A stretch of 64,000 nt of DNA. Origin: Pseudomonadota bacterium (GTDB taxonomy: Bacteria; Pseudomonadota; Alphaproteobacteria; UBA1280; RI-95). The notes below the pieces were generated by a model. That model was given only the letters and a program-made list of their open reading frames with translations, searched no databases and had not been told where the DNA came from. The stretch's first letter is position 1. Each line of letters starts with the position of its first letter. Positions 54,896-64,000 of this stretch are shown piece by piece. A program made the translations under genes and the position numbers. The stretch is taken from contig WGLU01000006.1 of the NCBI GenBank assembly GCA_016125375.1, positions 62,001 to 126,000 on the forward strand, given 5' to 3'.

Positions 54896-55495
54896 ATGAC
54901 CGAAGACACCAAAAACACAGCAGGCGAGCAGGAACACCCGCATCAGGCCCAGGTGGACGAGGCGGAAGCCTCTACTGCCGCCGACGCACCTGCCGTACAG
55001 GACGAGGCCGCCGTCTGGAAAGACAAGTACCTCCGCCTGATGGCCGATATGGAAAACCTGCGCAAACGCACTACCCGCGAGGTGGAGGATGCCCGCAAGT
55101 ACGCCGTTGCCAGCTTTGCCCGCGAACTGCTGAATGTGCAGGACAATATGGAACGCGCACTGAGCACCATGAAAGCGGAAGCCGCGGACCCTGCAACCAC
55201 CCTGAAAGCGGTGATAGAAGGGGTGAGCATGGTTGCCCAGCAGCTCACCAGCGCTTTTGACAAGGCGCAGATTAAAAAGATGGAAAGCCCGGTCGGCCAG
55301 AAGGTAGACCCCGAGCGCCATCAGGCCATGTTCGAGGTGCCGACCGACGACCATGACCACGGCACCATCGTGCAGGAAATGCAGGCCGGCTACATGATTG
55401 GCGACCGTTTGTTGCGCCCCGCGCTGGTGGGTACGGCAAAACGTACGTCGTCGGACAAGAGCAACCCCCCGCCGCAAGACGGTACAAACGGTTAA
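54896..55495 (+). CDS. grpE: GrpE nucleotide-exchange factor for DnaK
   Basis: The 199-aa protein has an acidic disordered N-terminus, a long dimer helix (DKYLRLMADMENLRKRT) and the C-terminal beta-domain with MGTIVQE-type residues (HDHGTIVQEMQAGYMIGDRLLRPALV). ATG 54896 with AGGAGAAGG upstream, 13 bases after hrcA. Confidence 0.95.
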   Translation: MTEDTKNTAGEQEHPHQAQVDEAEASTAADAPAVQDEAAVWKDKYLRLMADMENLRKRTTREVEDARKYAVASFARELLNVQDNMERALSTMKAEAADPATTLKAVIEGVSMVAQQLTSAFDKAQIKKMESPVGQKVDPERHQAMFEVPTDDHDHGTIVQEMQAGYMIGDRLLRPALVGTAKRTSSDKSNPPPQDGTNG

Positions 55496-55537
55496 CACAC
55501 TAAGTTTTTAGAGTTATAGAGTTAAGGAGAGTAGAAA

Positions 55538-57469
55538 ATGGCTAAAATCATTGGTATCGACCTCGGGACCACCAACTCCTGTGTTGCCCTCATGGAGGGT
55601 GGCCAACCCAAAGTTATCGAAAACAGCGAGGGTATGCGCACAACCCCGTCCATCGTCGCTTTTGCCGAAGGTGGCGAGCGTCTGGTCGGTATGCCGGCCA
55701 AACGTCAGGCTGTGACCAACCCCGAGCGCACCTTGTTTGCCATCAAGCGCCTCATCGGCCGTCGTTACGACGACAAGATGGTCAGCAAAGACAAGGAAAT
55801 GGTGCCTTACAAAATCGTTAAAGCCGACAATGGCGACGCGTGGGTAGAAGTTGACGGCAAAAAACACGCGCCGTCCGAAATCTCTGCCGTGGTGCTGCAA
55901 AAAATGAAGAAAACCGCCGAAGACTACCTCGGCGAGGAAGTCAAGGACGCGGTAATCACCGTGCCTGCCTACTTTAACGATGCCCAGCGCCAGGCCACCA
56001 AAGACGCCGGTAAAATCGCCGGCCTGAACGTACTGCGCCTGGTGAACGAGCCAACAGCCGCTGCGCTGGCCTACGGCCTGTCCGAAGACGCAAAAGAGCC
56101 CCAAACCGTCATCGTGTACGACTTGGGCGGCGGTACGTTCGACGTGTCCGTGCTGGAAATCGGCGACGGCGTGGTCGAGGTTAAAGCCACCAACGGTGAT
56201 ACTTTCCTGGGCGGTGAAGACTTTGACCTGCGCATTATCGAGTTTTTGGCTGCCGAGTTCCAAAAGGAAAACGGTATTGACCTGCGCAAGGACAAGCTGG
56301 CCCTGCAACGTCTGAAAGACGAGGCTGAGAAAGCCAAGAAAGAGCTGTCCTCCGCCACCCAGACCGAGGTCAACCTGCCGTTTATCACGGCCGACGCCTC
56401 CGGTCCCAAGCACTTGCAGGTCAAGCTGACCCGCGCCAAGCTGGAATCGCTGGTAGACGATCTGGTTGAACGCACGCTTGAGCCCTGCAAAAAAGCGCTT
56501 AAAGACGCTGGCATTACCACGAAGGAAATCGACGAGGTCATCCTCGTCGGTGGCCAGACCCGTATGCCTAAGGTGCAGGAAGTGGTTGAGAAGTTCTTTG
56601 GTAAAGAGCCTCACCGCGGCGTGAACCCGGACGAGGTTGTGGCCATTGGCGCCGCAATTCAGGGCGGTGTGTTGCAGGGCGACGTTAAAGACGTGCTGCT
56701 GCTGGACGTTACCCCGTTGAGTCTGGGTATCGAAACGCTGGGCGGCGTGTTCACCCGCCTGATCGGCCGCAATACCACTATCCCGACCAAAAAGTCGCAG
56801 ATTTTCTCGACCGCTGAGGATAACCAGTCGGCCGTGACCATCCGTGTCTTCCAGGGGGAGCGTGATATGGCTGCCGACAACAAACTGCTGGCCCAGTTCG
56901 ACCTGACCGACATTCCACCTGCCCGCCGCGGCGAGCCGAAAATCGAAGTGACCTTCGATATCGACGCCAACGGCATCGTGCACGTGTCGGCTAAAGATCA
57001 GGGTACCGGCAAAGAGCAGAGCATCCAGATCCAGGCCTCTGGCGGTCTGTCCGACGCCGATGTTGACCGCATGGTCAAAGAGGCCGAAGCCAATGCCGAG
57101 TCCGACAAAAAACGCCGCGAGACCGTGGAAGCCCGCAACCATGCGGAATCCTTGGTGCATTCGGTCGCCAAGAGCCTGAAGGAGCACGGCGACAAGGTAT
57201 CGGCTGACGATAAAAAAGCTATCGAGACGGCTATGTCCGACCTCGAAGAGCTGCTGAAAGACGGCAATGCCGACGGTGAAGCCATCAAGGCCAAAACCGA
57301 TGCACTGATGGAATCCTCCATGAAACTGGGCGAAGCCGTGTACAAATCCCAGCAGGCCGAAGGCGGTGACGCAGCCGCCGACGCGCAGGCTGGCGGCAAT
57401 CCCGACGCCGACGTGGTCGATGCCGACTTTGAGGAAGTCAAAGACGACAAAGACCAGAAAACCGCCTAA
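55538..57469 (+). CDS. dnaK: Chaperone DnaK (Hsp70)
   Basis: The 643-aa protein begins [18 protein letters not shown] and has the ATPase signatures [16 protein letters not shown] and [14 protein letters not shown], the substrate-binding domain with [17 protein letters not shown], and a helical lid ending in [13 protein letters not shown]. It acts with DnaJ and GrpE. AAGGAGAG precedes ATG 55538. Confidence 0.98.
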   Translation: MAKIIGIDLGTTNSCVALMEGGQPKVIENSEGMRTTPSIVAFAEGGERLVGMPAKRQAVTNPERTLFAIKRLIGRRYDDKMVSKDKEMVPYKIVKADNGDAWVEVDGKKHAPSEISAVVLQKMKKTAEDYLGEEVKDAVITVPAYFNDAQRQATKDAGKIAGLNVLRLVNEPTAAALAYGLSEDAKEPQTVIVYDLGGGTFDVSVLEIGDGVVEVKATNGDTFLGGEDFDLRIIEFLAAEFQKENGIDLRKDKLALQRLKDEAEKAKKELSSATQTEVNLPFITADASGPKHLQVKLTRAKLESLVDDLVERTLEPCKKALKDAGITTKEIDEVILVGGQTRMPKVQEVVEKFFGKEPHRGVNPDEVVAIGAAIQGGVLQGDVKDVLLLDVTPLSLGIETLGGVFTRLIGRNTTIPTKKSQIFSTAEDNQSAVTIRVFQGERDMAADNKLLAQFDLTDIPPARRGEPKIEVTFDIDANGIVHVSAKDQGTGKEQSIQIQASGGLSDADVDRMVKEAEANAESDKKRRETVEARNHAESLVHSVAKSLKEHGDKVSADDKKAIETAMSDLEELLKDGNADGEAIKAKTDALMESSMKLGEAVYKSQQAEGGDAAADAQAGGNPDADVVDADFEEVKDDKDQKTA

Positions 57470-57485
57470 AACCCCACCCTGTGGG

Positions 57486-57508
57486 CGGGCCGCCCCCGGC
57501 GGCCCGTT
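57486..57508 (+). other. Strong hairpin between dnaK and dnaJ
   Basis: CGGGCCGCC-CCC-GGCGGCCCG has nine GC pairs but no T run. It can slow polymerase or protect the dnaK 3' end, giving less DnaJ than DnaK. Confidence 0.6.
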
Positions 57509-57593
57509 CTGCAGGTGGATTACCCTTTTTGCAGGTGGTGCTTTCTGCTATAAAAGCGCTGCCCCCTAAAAGAAGAACTGAGGCAATAACGCA

Positions 57594-58751
57594 ATGTCGA
57601 AACGGGATTACTACGACGTACTGGGTGTTGACCGTGGCGCATCGGAAGGCGACCTGAAAAAGGCGTACCGCAAGCTGGCCATGCAGTACCACCCGGACCG
57701 CAACGCCGACAATCCGGACGCCGAGAAAAAGTTCAAAGAGATTAACGAGGCTTACGAGATCCTCCGCGACAACCAAAAGCGCGCGGCCTACGACCGTATG
57801 GGCCATGCCGCGTTTGACGGTTTTGGAGCTGGTGGTGCCAATGGTGCCGGTGGCTTTGGTGGTTTCGGCGGCATGGGCGGGGGTGACTTCTCCGACATGT
57901 TTGAAGACCTGTTCGGGGATATTTTTGGCGCTGCTGCTGGCGGCGGTGCCCGCACATCGGGCCTGCGCGGTGCGGACCTGCGCTATAACCTGAGCATTAA
58001 TCTGGAAGATGCCTACCACGGCAAAAACGTCAAAGTGCGCATTCCCAGTTCGGTGGTGTGCGAGACCTGTGACGGCTCAGGTGCTAAAAAAGGCACCAGC
58101 CCCAAAACCTGCGACAGCTGTAGTGGCGCAGGCCAGGTGCGTGTTCAACAGGGCTTTTTCAGCATTTCCCGTACCTGCCCCACCTGCGGCGGTACCGGTA
58201 AGGTTATTCCGGAAAAATGCACCGACTGCAAAGGCTCCGGCCGCAAGCACAAGGACAAGACGATTTCCGTCAACATTCCTCAGGGCGTGGAAGACGGTAC
58301 CCGCATCCGCCTGACGGGCGAGGGCGAGGCTGGCCGCAACGGTGGCGAGGCCGGTGACCTGTATATTTTTATCGCGCTGAAAAAACACAGCCTGTTCCGC
58401 CGCGAAGGCCGCGATTTGTATGTGGATTTCCCCATTAATATGGTCGATGCGATTATCGGTGGTGCAATGGAAGTGCCTACCATTGACGGCGGGCGTGCCA
58501 AAATCACCCTGCCTGAAGGCACCCAGCCCGGCCAGCAGTTCCGTCTGCGCGGCAAGGGCATGCCCAGCCTCAACGGTGCGATTTACGGGGACATGTACGT
58601 GATTGCCGACGTGGAAGTGCCCAAGAACATCTCCCGCAAGCAGAAGGAACTGCTGGAGGAGTTTAAAAAGGCCGGCGGGGACAAACAAAGCGAATCCCAG
58701 GAGAGCTTTTTCGACAAGGTTGCCAAGTTCTGGAGTGGCAGCGCAGAATAG
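57594..58751 (+). CDS. dnaJ: Chaperone DnaJ (Hsp40)
   Basis: The 385-aa type I protein has the J domain with HPD (YHPDRN), the G/F-rich region, four zinc-finger CxxCxGxG repeats (the first is CETCDGSG) and the C-terminal client-binding domains. It stimulates DnaK ATPase. It ends the hrcA-grpE-dnaK-dnaJ run; two TGTATACA boxes follow the stop codon. Confidence 0.97.
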   Translation: MSKRDYYDVLGVDRGASEGDLKKAYRKLAMQYHPDRNADNPDAEKKFKEINEAYEILRDNQKRAAYDRMGHAAFDGFGAGGANGAGGFGGFGGMGGGDFSDMFEDLFGDIFGAAAGGGARTSGLRGADLRYNLSINLEDAYHGKNVKVRIPSSVVCETCDGSGAKKGTSPKTCDSCSGAGQVRVQQGFFSISRTCPTCGGTGKVIPEKCTDCKGSGRKHKDKTISVNIPQGVEDGTRIRLTGEGEAGRNGGEAGDLYIFIALKKHSLFRREGRDLYVDFPINMVDAIIGGAMEVPTIDGGRAKITLPEGTQPGQQFRLRGKGMPSLNGAIYGDMYVIADVEVPKNISRKQKELLEEFKKAGGDKQSESQESFFDKVAKFWSGSAE

Positions 58752-58793
58752 CTTTTTATGTATACATGTTGTGTATACAGCGCAAGGCATGGT

Positions 58794-58823
58794 AAAAAGG
58801 CAGGTATCGAATCCTGCCTTTTT
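58794..58823 (+). terminator. Terminator after dnaJ
   Basis: AAAAAGGCAGG-loop-CCTGCCTTTTT. The two TGTATACA boxes at 58759 and 58772 lie between the stop codon and this hairpin. Confidence 0.88.
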
Positions 58824-58859
58824 CTTTCCCAACCCCTATCTTTGTGAAGGAAAGCACCC

Positions 58860-59606
58860 ATGACGGCTCCCGACGGGCGCTATGTCGCCTATCTGGACGA
58901 CTGGGGTGACCTGACTGTTCTTCTGCCCCAGAATCCGGACTTGCTGGCCGAGTTGGCCACACGGGCATCTGCCCACGCGCGCGAAACGCAGGCCATCGGC
59001 TCAGGCACACGTATTCTGCTCCGGCAGGATATCCACCTGATGGCCCTGAAGCGCTTTTTGAACGACAATGGCGGTTGCGTGGATGTGACGCGCAAAACCC
59101 TGCACACCACGCCTACCAAACTGGACAGCTATCCGCAGGCCTTTGTACAGGCTTTGCGTGACGGCGGTTTGCTGCCGTCCACTGTGGACGAGCGCAAAAC
59201 CCTGCTGCCCCACGTGCTGATGCGGTATGCGCGCAGCGAGGATGGCGAGCTGTCGCATATCTTCCCGGACGGTGAGGTAACTCACATGGCCGAGCTGATC
59301 CCGCCCCATACGCCGTTGCCGCCCTTGGCGTTGTTCGACAAACGTACGCCCGACAGTGTGCGGACCGACCTCTACAACGCGTGGCGGACAGAGTTCTATG
59401 TTGCGGCCTTGCCGAAAGCGGAGGAGGTTGCCCTGAAGGGTGACATTCTGTGCCTGACGGTGACGGAGAACGCTGCACTGGAGCGCCTTGCCACGATGTT
59501 CGAGTGCGGTGACAAGTGGACCGAAGCCACCGATGCGGACCTTTGCACTGGTGCTGGCCTGCCCGCCAAAACCCGTACCTTCCTGCGCCGTAACGGCTTC
59601 ATCTAA
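58860..59606 (+). CDS. Unknown cytosolic protein with an LFD-x2-TPD-x-VRT motif, 248 aa
   Basis: No known domain was recognised. There are no signal peptide or membrane segments. The middle contains LALFDKRTPDSVRTDLYNAW, very similar to ALFDRQTPDEVRTELFNAV in the 143-aa protein on the other side of dxs. The C-terminal FLRRNGFI is basic. It has a pyrimidine-rich leader, AAGGAAAG before ATG, and its own terminator. Confidence 0.75.
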   Translation: MTAPDGRYVAYLDDWGDLTVLLPQNPDLLAELATRASAHARETQAIGSGTRILLRQDIHLMALKRFLNDNGGCVDVTRKTLHTTPTKLDSYPQAFVQALRDGGLLPSTVDERKTLLPHVLMRYARSEDGELSHIFPDGEVTHMAELIPPHTPLPPLALFDKRTPDSVRTDLYNAWRTEFYVAALPKAEEVALKGDILCLTVTENAALERLATMFECGDKWTEATDADLCTGAGLPAKTRTFLRRNGFI

Positions 59607-59611
59607 CGACA

Positions 59612-59642
59612 GCGCCCCTACCTTGAGTAGGGGCGTTTTTTT
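59612..59642 (+). terminator. Terminator after the LFD-motif protein
   Basis: CGCCCCTAC-CTTGA-GTAGGGGCG followed by seven T. Confidence 0.92.
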
Positions 59643-59686
59643 ATGGGGTATTTGTATACTTGCCTTTACAGGTATTTACCGACACA

Positions 59687-61516
59687 ATGCCGCCTATGTT
59701 TTTTGAACCCGGCCACCCCGATTTGCTGGGCGGGCATACGCCAACGCTGGACCGTGTGACCGACCCTGCCGCCCTCCGCCGCCTCCGGGCGGCTGATTTG
59801 CCTGCGCTCGCTACCGAGCTCAGGGCCGAGGTGCTGCGCAGTGTCGCTAAAACAGGCGGACATCTGGGAGCAGGGCTGGGTGTTGTGGAGCTGACCATTG
59901 CGCTGCATTACCTGCTGGATACGCCCCATGACCGTCTGGTCTGGGACGTGGGGCATCAGGTCTATCCGCATAAAATCCTGACCGGGCGGCGCGACCGCAT
60001 GCATACACTGCGGCAGGACGGTGGTCTGTCCGGCTTTACCCTGCGCAGCGAGAGTGAGTACGACCCCTTTGGTGCGGGCCATAGTTCCACATCTCTTTCT
60101 GCGGCGCTCGGTATGGCAACGGCTGCGGGGGGTGCACGTAAGGTTGTGGCTGTCATCGGCGATGGCGCCCTGACCGCCGGTATGGCTTACGAAGCCTTGA
60201 ACCATTTGGGTGCCACCAAAGCACCGTTACTGGTGATTTTGAACGACAACGGTATGTCCATTGCCCCCAACGTCGGGGCTTTGGCCGACCCACTGGCCGA
60301 CAAGAAGACCTTTTTTGAAGCCCTGGGGCTGACTTACAGTGGTCCTGTAGACGGCCATGATTTTGCAGCTCTACTGCCCGCACTAACAAGCGCTCTGGCA
60401 GCGGCTGCCAATGGCCCTGTCGTTCTGCATATCAAGACCGAGAAAGGTGCAGGCTGGTTGCCCGCCCGCGATACGTTGGAGAAAGGTCACGCCAGTGGCC
60501 CGTTCGATCTGGCTACAGGCAAGTCGGCTAAGGCGCCGGAAGCCCCTCCCAGCTACACGAACGTTTTTGCGCGCACGTTTATCGCACAGGCCAGCCGTGA
60601 CGAAAAAATGATTGCCATTACTGCTGGCATGCCATCGGGGACGGGGGTGGACAAGGTTGCCGCCGTGCTGCCCCGTCAGGCTGTGGATGTCGGCATTGCC
60701 GAGCAACATGCCGTGACTTACGCAGCCGGCCTTGCGTGCGAGGGCTATAAACCGTTTGTCTGCATTTATTCCACCTTTTTACAGCGTGGCTACGACCAGC
60801 TGATTCACGATGTCGCCCTCCAGAACCTGCCGGTTCGCTTTATCCTCGACCGCGCGGGCCTGGTTGGGGCGGACGGCGCGACCCATAACGGTGCTTTTGA
60901 CGTGGCATACCTCTGCGCCATTCCGAATATGGTTGTTATGGCACCGTCAGATGAGTCCGAACTTGCGTGTATGGTTGCGACGGCTTCCACATACGACAGT
61001 GGCCCTGTCGCCATCCGCTTCCCCCGTGGCAATGGCACGGGCGTACCTCTGCCCGAAGCACCGCACGCATTGGAAATCGGTAAAGGCCGTGTACTCCGTC
61101 AGGGGCAGGATGTAGCGTTGGTCGCGCTGGGCACCCGTGTAACCGCCGCCCTTGCTGCCGCCCAGCAGCTGGCCCGTGAAGGGGTTTCCGTCACCGTTGT
61201 GGACGCACGGTTTGCCAAACCGCTCGATAGTGCGCTGCTGAGCCAGCTGGCCCAAACCCACCCGGTGCTGATAACGGTGGAAGAAGGGAGCAGCGGCGGT
61301 TTTGGTGCCGCTGTGCTGACCTGCCTGAACACACAGGGCCTGCTGGCCACAACACAGGTGACAACCTTACACCTGCCCGATGTTTTTGTAGAGCACGGCA
61401 AGCCGGAAGATGCCTATGCCCGTTATGGTCTGGACGCAGCAGGGATTGCCTCTGTTGCCCGTGCCCAGTACGCTATGCACGGCGCCGCCGCCCGCCGCAC
61501 TTTTGCTTTGTCATAA
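59687..61516 (+). CDS. dxs: 1-deoxy-D-xylulose-5-phosphate synthase
   Basis: Condenses pyruvate and glyceraldehyde 3-phosphate to start the MEP isoprenoid pathway; thiamine-diphosphate dependent. The 609-aa protein has [16 protein letters not shown], the ThDP motif [15 protein letters not shown], the [12 protein letters not shown] acid region and the late transketolase domain. ATG 59687 is chosen; 59696 and a TTG at 59660 are alternatives because no strong ribosome site decides it. TGTATACT lies just upstream. Confidence 0.95.
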   Translation: MPPMFFEPGHPDLLGGHTPTLDRVTDPAALRRLRAADLPALATELRAEVLRSVAKTGGHLGAGLGVVELTIALHYLLDTPHDRLVWDVGHQVYPHKILTGRRDRMHTLRQDGGLSGFTLRSESEYDPFGAGHSSTSLSAALGMATAAGGARKVVAVIGDGALTAGMAYEALNHLGATKAPLLVILNDNGMSIAPNVGALADPLADKKTFFEALGLTYSGPVDGHDFAALLPALTSALAAAANGPVVLHIKTEKGAGWLPARDTLEKGHASGPFDLATGKSAKAPEAPPSYTNVFARTFIAQASRDEKMIAITAGMPSGTGVDKVAAVLPRQAVDVGIAEQHAVTYAAGLACEGYKPFVCIYSTFLQRGYDQLIHDVALQNLPVRFILDRAGLVGADGATHNGAFDVAYLCAIPNMVVMAPSDESELACMVATASTYDSGPVAIRFPRGNGTGVPLPEAPHALEIGKGRVLRQGQDVALVALGTRVTAALAAAQQLAREGVSVTVVDARFAKPLDSALLSQLAQTHPVLITVEEGSSGGFGAAVLTCLNTQGLLATTQVTTLHLPDVFVEHGKPEDAYARYGLDAAGIASVARAQYAMHGAAARRTFALS

Positions 61517-61620
61517 AGCCATATTTTGTGGTTAACTGACCGCCTGTTTATCGTTTATCGCTTTTTTCCGTTTCCTGTCTTTTCACCCGTTTCCCTCTTC
61601 TCCCATTAAGGAGACCGCCC

Positions 61621-62052
61621 ATGCATGGCCGTCGCCTCGACCAAACTCCGAAGGCGTTCTTCACCTTCATGGCTGCCGATGGTGAGCGTGTTGCGCTCGT
61701 CGTCCGGAACAGCCTGTCCGACCTGCCGTTCTGGTTCTGCCACAACGGTGCCCTATTCGACCGCCAGACGCCCGACGAAGTGCGTACCGAGCTGTTCAAT
61801 GCCGTTCTGGACGCCAACGACAAGGACCGCCCCGCCGGCAGCATCTATGCCGAGAAGGTCCGTCTGCGTAAAGGCTACAAGGGCAAGGAATACTTCCATA
61901 TCCATCTGACGGCCGTCGGTGAGGCGCTGGTGCGCAGCACGGCGACCAGCACCAGCGTGCGGGAATTCCGTACCAGCGGTTCGGTGGATGCCTCGGTCAT
62001 GCGTCAGCTGACCGACGACATGCGCTTTGCCCTGCGTGATATGGGGTACTGA
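61621..62052 (+). CDS. Unknown cytosolic protein with an LFD-x2-TPD-x-VRT motif, 143 aa
   Basis: The motif ALFDRQTPDEVRTELFNAV aligns with that of the 248-aa protein at 58860. The rest is not recognisable, with a basic middle (KVRLRKGYKGKEYFHIH) and no membrane segment. AAGGAG lies before ATG 61621 and the leader is a pyrimidine-rich tract more than 50 bases long. Codons end in C/G and a terminator follows. Confidence 0.75.
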   Translation: MHGRRLDQTPKAFFTFMAADGERVALVVRNSLSDLPFWFCHNGALFDRQTPDEVRTELFNAVLDANDKDRPAGSIYAEKVRLRKGYKGKEYFHIHLTAVGEALVRSTATSTSVREFRTSGSVDASVMRQLTDDMRFALRDMGY

Positions 62053-62067
62053 CCCTCTGTAACGACA

Positions 62068-62096
62068 AACCCCCTGCTATAAGCAGGGGGTTTTTG
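62068..62096 (+). terminator. Terminator after the 143-aa gene
   Basis: AACCCCCTGCT-ATA-AGCAGGGGGTT followed by TTT; also reachable by the convergent gene ending at 62101. Confidence 0.92.
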
Positions 62097-62100
62097 TTTT

Positions 62101-62748
62101 TCAACCACGTCCCACTTCTAGTGGCGGTACCTCGATATCGTGGAAAACTTCCTTGTCTTTCTGGCGCTGGTGTTCCTGCCAGATGGCGGCTGTAACTGCA
62201 GGAGAACGCTCTTCGGTCGAACCGACGAACTTGTAACCTTCGGATACCTTCTGCTGAATGTGACGCGTCACATCGTCCCAGCTGCCGCGGTATTCGGCAC
62301 TGGTGACCATTTCGCCTTTATCGTTCATGCGTGCTGTACGGAAGATACCAGCCTCGTTGTGACGTTTTTGATGGTGAGCACCCAATACCTGGTTGCCGCG
62401 CACATCAGTGTTGGGGTTTACCTGAAGGGGCTCCCAATCGAAATACGTCACCCCTTGCTGGAACGGGTAATCTACCTGTGGCGGGCTCAGGTGGCGCAGA
62501 CCTGCCGGGCCGTTGTTTACAAAGCCCTGCTTTTCTGCCAGTTCCTCAAACTTTTTCACACGTGACGGGTGTACGGCCTGAATGCGCATGGCATCCTGCC
62601 TGTCCTGGCCGACATAGCCGTAGGCAATCAGCACCGTATTGTCACGGTGGGGGCCGAACTGGTCAATGTGGGGCCGTCCTTCGCGGCTGGCGTGGGCCGG
62701 CAGTTCCGGCTCTATGACGTGGTAAACACCGACAGGTTGGTCAGGCAT
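62101..62748 (-). CDS. Unknown soluble protein, 215 aa
   Basis: No family or motif is recognised. The sequence is hydrophilic, histidine-, proline- and glutamine-rich with no signal or membrane segment. It contains FQQGVTYFDWEP and a charged C-terminus. Start ATG 62748 has AAAACCATG only and no strong ribosome site. It is codirectional with nth upstream, 46 bases away. Confidence 0.7.
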   Translation of the reverse strand: MPDQPVGVYHVIEPELPAHASREGRPHIDQFGPHRDNTVLIAYGYVGQDRQDAMRIQAVHPSRVKKFEELAEKQGFVNNGPAGLRHLSPPQVDYPFQQGVTYFDWEPLQVNPNTDVRGNQVLGAHHQKRHNEAGIFRTARMNDKGEMVTSAEYRGSWDDVTRHIQQKVSEGYKFVGSTEERSPAVTAAIWQEHQRQKDKEVFHDIEVPPLEVGRG

Positions 62749-62794
62749 GGTTTTCCCGTCCTTCTAGTTTCTCTGAAAGCTTATGGAGCGGGCG

Positions 62795-63445
62795 TCAAGT
62801 TGTTACCTGACGCGGCTTCTTTTCTTTCCATCCGCACTGATCGTAGATAGGGCAAATATCGCATTTGGGGTTGCGTGCCGTGCATATATAGCGACCGTGA
62901 AGAATAAGCCAGTGGTGGGCGTGCCGCAGGAATTCTTTCGGGATTTTCTTCTGCAACTTCAGCTCCACATCCAATGGTGTTTTGCCTTTGGCCATGCCAG
63001 TCCGGTTGCCGACGCGGAACAGGTGGGTATCCACCGCAATGGTCGGCTCGCCAAAGTAAATGTTACGGACAACATTCGCTGTTTTACGGCCGACACCGGG
63101 CAAGGCTTCAAGTGCCTTCTGGTCATTGGGGACGGCACTGCCATGCAGGTCAATCAACTGTTGCGACAGGCCAATCACGTTCCTGGCTTTGGTTTTATAC
63201 AGCCCGATGGTACGGATGAGTTCGCGTACTTTTTCCTCCCCCAGCGCCACCATTTTCTCCGGCGTATCCGCCAATGCAAAGAGCTTGCGGGTTGCCTTGT
63301 TAACGCCGGCATCCGTTGCCTGGGCAGACAGCACAACGGCAACAAGAAGTGTGTAAACATTCACATACTCCAGCTCCCCTTGAGGCTCTGGGTTCAGACG
63401 GTGGAAAATCTCGAAGACAGTGCGGATATCGTGGGCGTTCATCAC
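62795..63445 (-). CDS. nth: Endonuclease III (DNA glycosylase/AP lyase)
   Basis: Removes oxidised pyrimidines in base-excision repair. The 216-aa protein has the helix-hairpin-helix LPGVGRKTANVV with the catalytic Lys, the catalytic Asp in VDTHLFRV and the C-terminal 4Fe-4S cluster Cys-x6-Cys-x2-Cys-x5-Cys. It is followed by the 215-aa gene and preceded seven bases earlier by the membrane gene. Confidence 0.97.
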   Translation of the reverse strand: MMNAHDIRTVFEIFHRLNPEPQGELEYVNVYTLLVAVVLSAQATDAGVNKATRKLFALADTPEKMVALGEEKVRELIRTIGLYKTKARNVIGLSQQLIDLHGSAVPNDQKALEALPGVGRKTANVVRNIYFGEPTIAVDTHLFRVGNRTGMAKGKTPLDVELKLQKKIPKEFLRHAHHWLILHGRYICTARNPKCDICPIYDQCGWKEKKPRQVTT

Positions 63446-63452
63446 GAACCGG

Positions 63453-64000
63453 TTAGAGCAGCTGAACGAGCTGCAAGCCCTTGTACATCAGCCACAAGCC
63501 GCCAAAAGCCATGGCAAGCTCCGCACCCAGCCATACAGGGCCCATGGCCTGTGCCAGCGGATTGGTGACGGTCTTGATGAGCCATTCAGCGGCAGGGACG
63601 GCAAACCATAGTACGCCAAGACCTGCCAGCAGGAACCAGTGCTCGGCCAGCGGCAAACCAAAGTAGGCGCCCATACCAACGCACAGCACAAACATACCGC
63701 CAACGTCCAGCGGCAGGCGCAGGTAGGCAGGGACAGGTAGGCGCAAGGCCATCAGCAGGAAGGAAAGGGACAGGAGGCCGCCACCAACAGCCGCCAGCGG
63801 GCGGTAGGCTTCCATATGGGCGGCGCCGTAAGTGACGGCAAATCCGGCTAGTGCCAGCATTGTACCCAACGCGAGCACGAAAGCACCTGCAACGGTCTGT
63901 TGTAAAATGGCACCGGTCTTTGCAGGTTCAGGTACTTTATCCACCACTTGCAGGAACACAGGCGGTTCCGGCTCGCCGCCATGACGGTGGGCGGTATCAT
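63453..64000 (-). CDS. Membrane protein, N-terminus beyond window
   Basis: The open frame continues to the window end, so the start is not seen; the visible GTG at 63959 is only internal. Four to five membrane helices are present, the last near the C-terminus. A Pro-Glu-Pro stretch is seen near the visible N-terminus. No family recognised. Confidence 0.7.
   Translation of the reverse strand, partial: DTAHRHGGEPEPPVFLQVVDKVPEPAKTGAILQQTVAGAFVLALGTMLALAGFAVTYGAAHMEAYRPLAAVGGGLLSLSFLLMALRLPVPAYLRLPLDVGGMFVLCVGMGAYFGLPLAEHWFLLAGLGVLWFAVPAAEWLIKTVTNPLAQAMGPVWLGAELAMAFGGLWLMYKGLQLVQLL

Noticed and set aside
58759-58779. The two TGTATACA boxes after dnaJ as a dedicated terminator or operator pair
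   Set aside because: The same palindrome occurs at many unrelated positions, so it is treated as part of the window-wide pattern; a normal terminator lies just downstream.

Overview
The window looks like a free-living alphaproteobacterial chromosome of moderate to high GC. Supporting signs are the rpsT-dnaA-dnaN-recF-gyrB replication block, an hrcA-grpE-dnaK-dnaJ heat-shock cluster behind CIRCE operators, a short-finger two-cysteine DksA, and single-copy housekeeping genes (mutM, mnmE, coaE, dxs, nth, tsaD, gpsA). The genus is not decidable from sequence alone; a deep lineage such as the Micavibrio group is only a guess. No prophage, transposase, integrase or CRISPR array was seen.

Layout. 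1-9.5 kb: the end of an unknown gene, a poly-G tract, a HAD hydrolase, an unknown 350-aa protein, two tandem Bax-inhibitor-1/YccA proteins, alanine dehydrogenase, and an operon of GT2 glycosyltransferase, tsaD, gpsA and a secreted repeat protein. 9.6-22.5 kb: oligopeptidase B, a DEDDh exonuclease, a membrane protein, mutM with an overlapping methyltransferase, mnmE, a YegD-like Hsp70, a YifB/ComM ATPase, SH3 and secreted proteins, maf, coaE, and a gene interrupted by an in-frame TAG. 22.5-33.3 kb: gyrB, three consecutive trypsin-like HtrA proteases, recF, a structured RNA leading into a 39-aa membrane peptide, dnaN, dnaA and rpsT, with DnaA boxes upstream of rpsT. 33.3-43 kb: a long aldo/keto reductase, apbE with a NusG-II-like partner, two DsbA-type oxidoreductases, a membrane-anchored protein, a zinc-finger protein, tRNA-Arg(CCG), a stand-alone ClpX-like ATPase and two paralogous membrane proteins. 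43-53.8 kb: proline iminopeptidase, dksA, Trm112, DUF971, a PCu(A)C chaperone, a phosphohexomutase, a TetR regulator with a three-gene ABC exporter, an isolated rnfE, two EamA transporters and dnaQ. 53.8-64 kb: the heat-shock cluster, dxs flanked by two unknown proteins that share a motif, another unknown, nth and a truncated membrane protein.

Two window-wide patterns stand out. First, the palindrome TGTATACA occurs 16 times in coding and non-coding DNA, where base composition predicts about one or fewer, and it concentrates at 0.3-8.6 and 27.6-37.5 kb. Second, about ten mostly monocistronic genes, several of them proteostasis factors (HtrA x3, ClpX-like, oligopeptidase B, BI-1), share C/G-ending codons, a pyrimidine-rich leader and their own terminator, which suggests one co-regulated stress or proteolysis set.

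The strongest candidates for something undescribed are the leader RNA plus 39-aa peptide at 29.74-30.11 kb, the ClpX-like unfoldase with an altered ClpP-docking loop beside two paralogous membrane proteins, and the TGTATACA sites.
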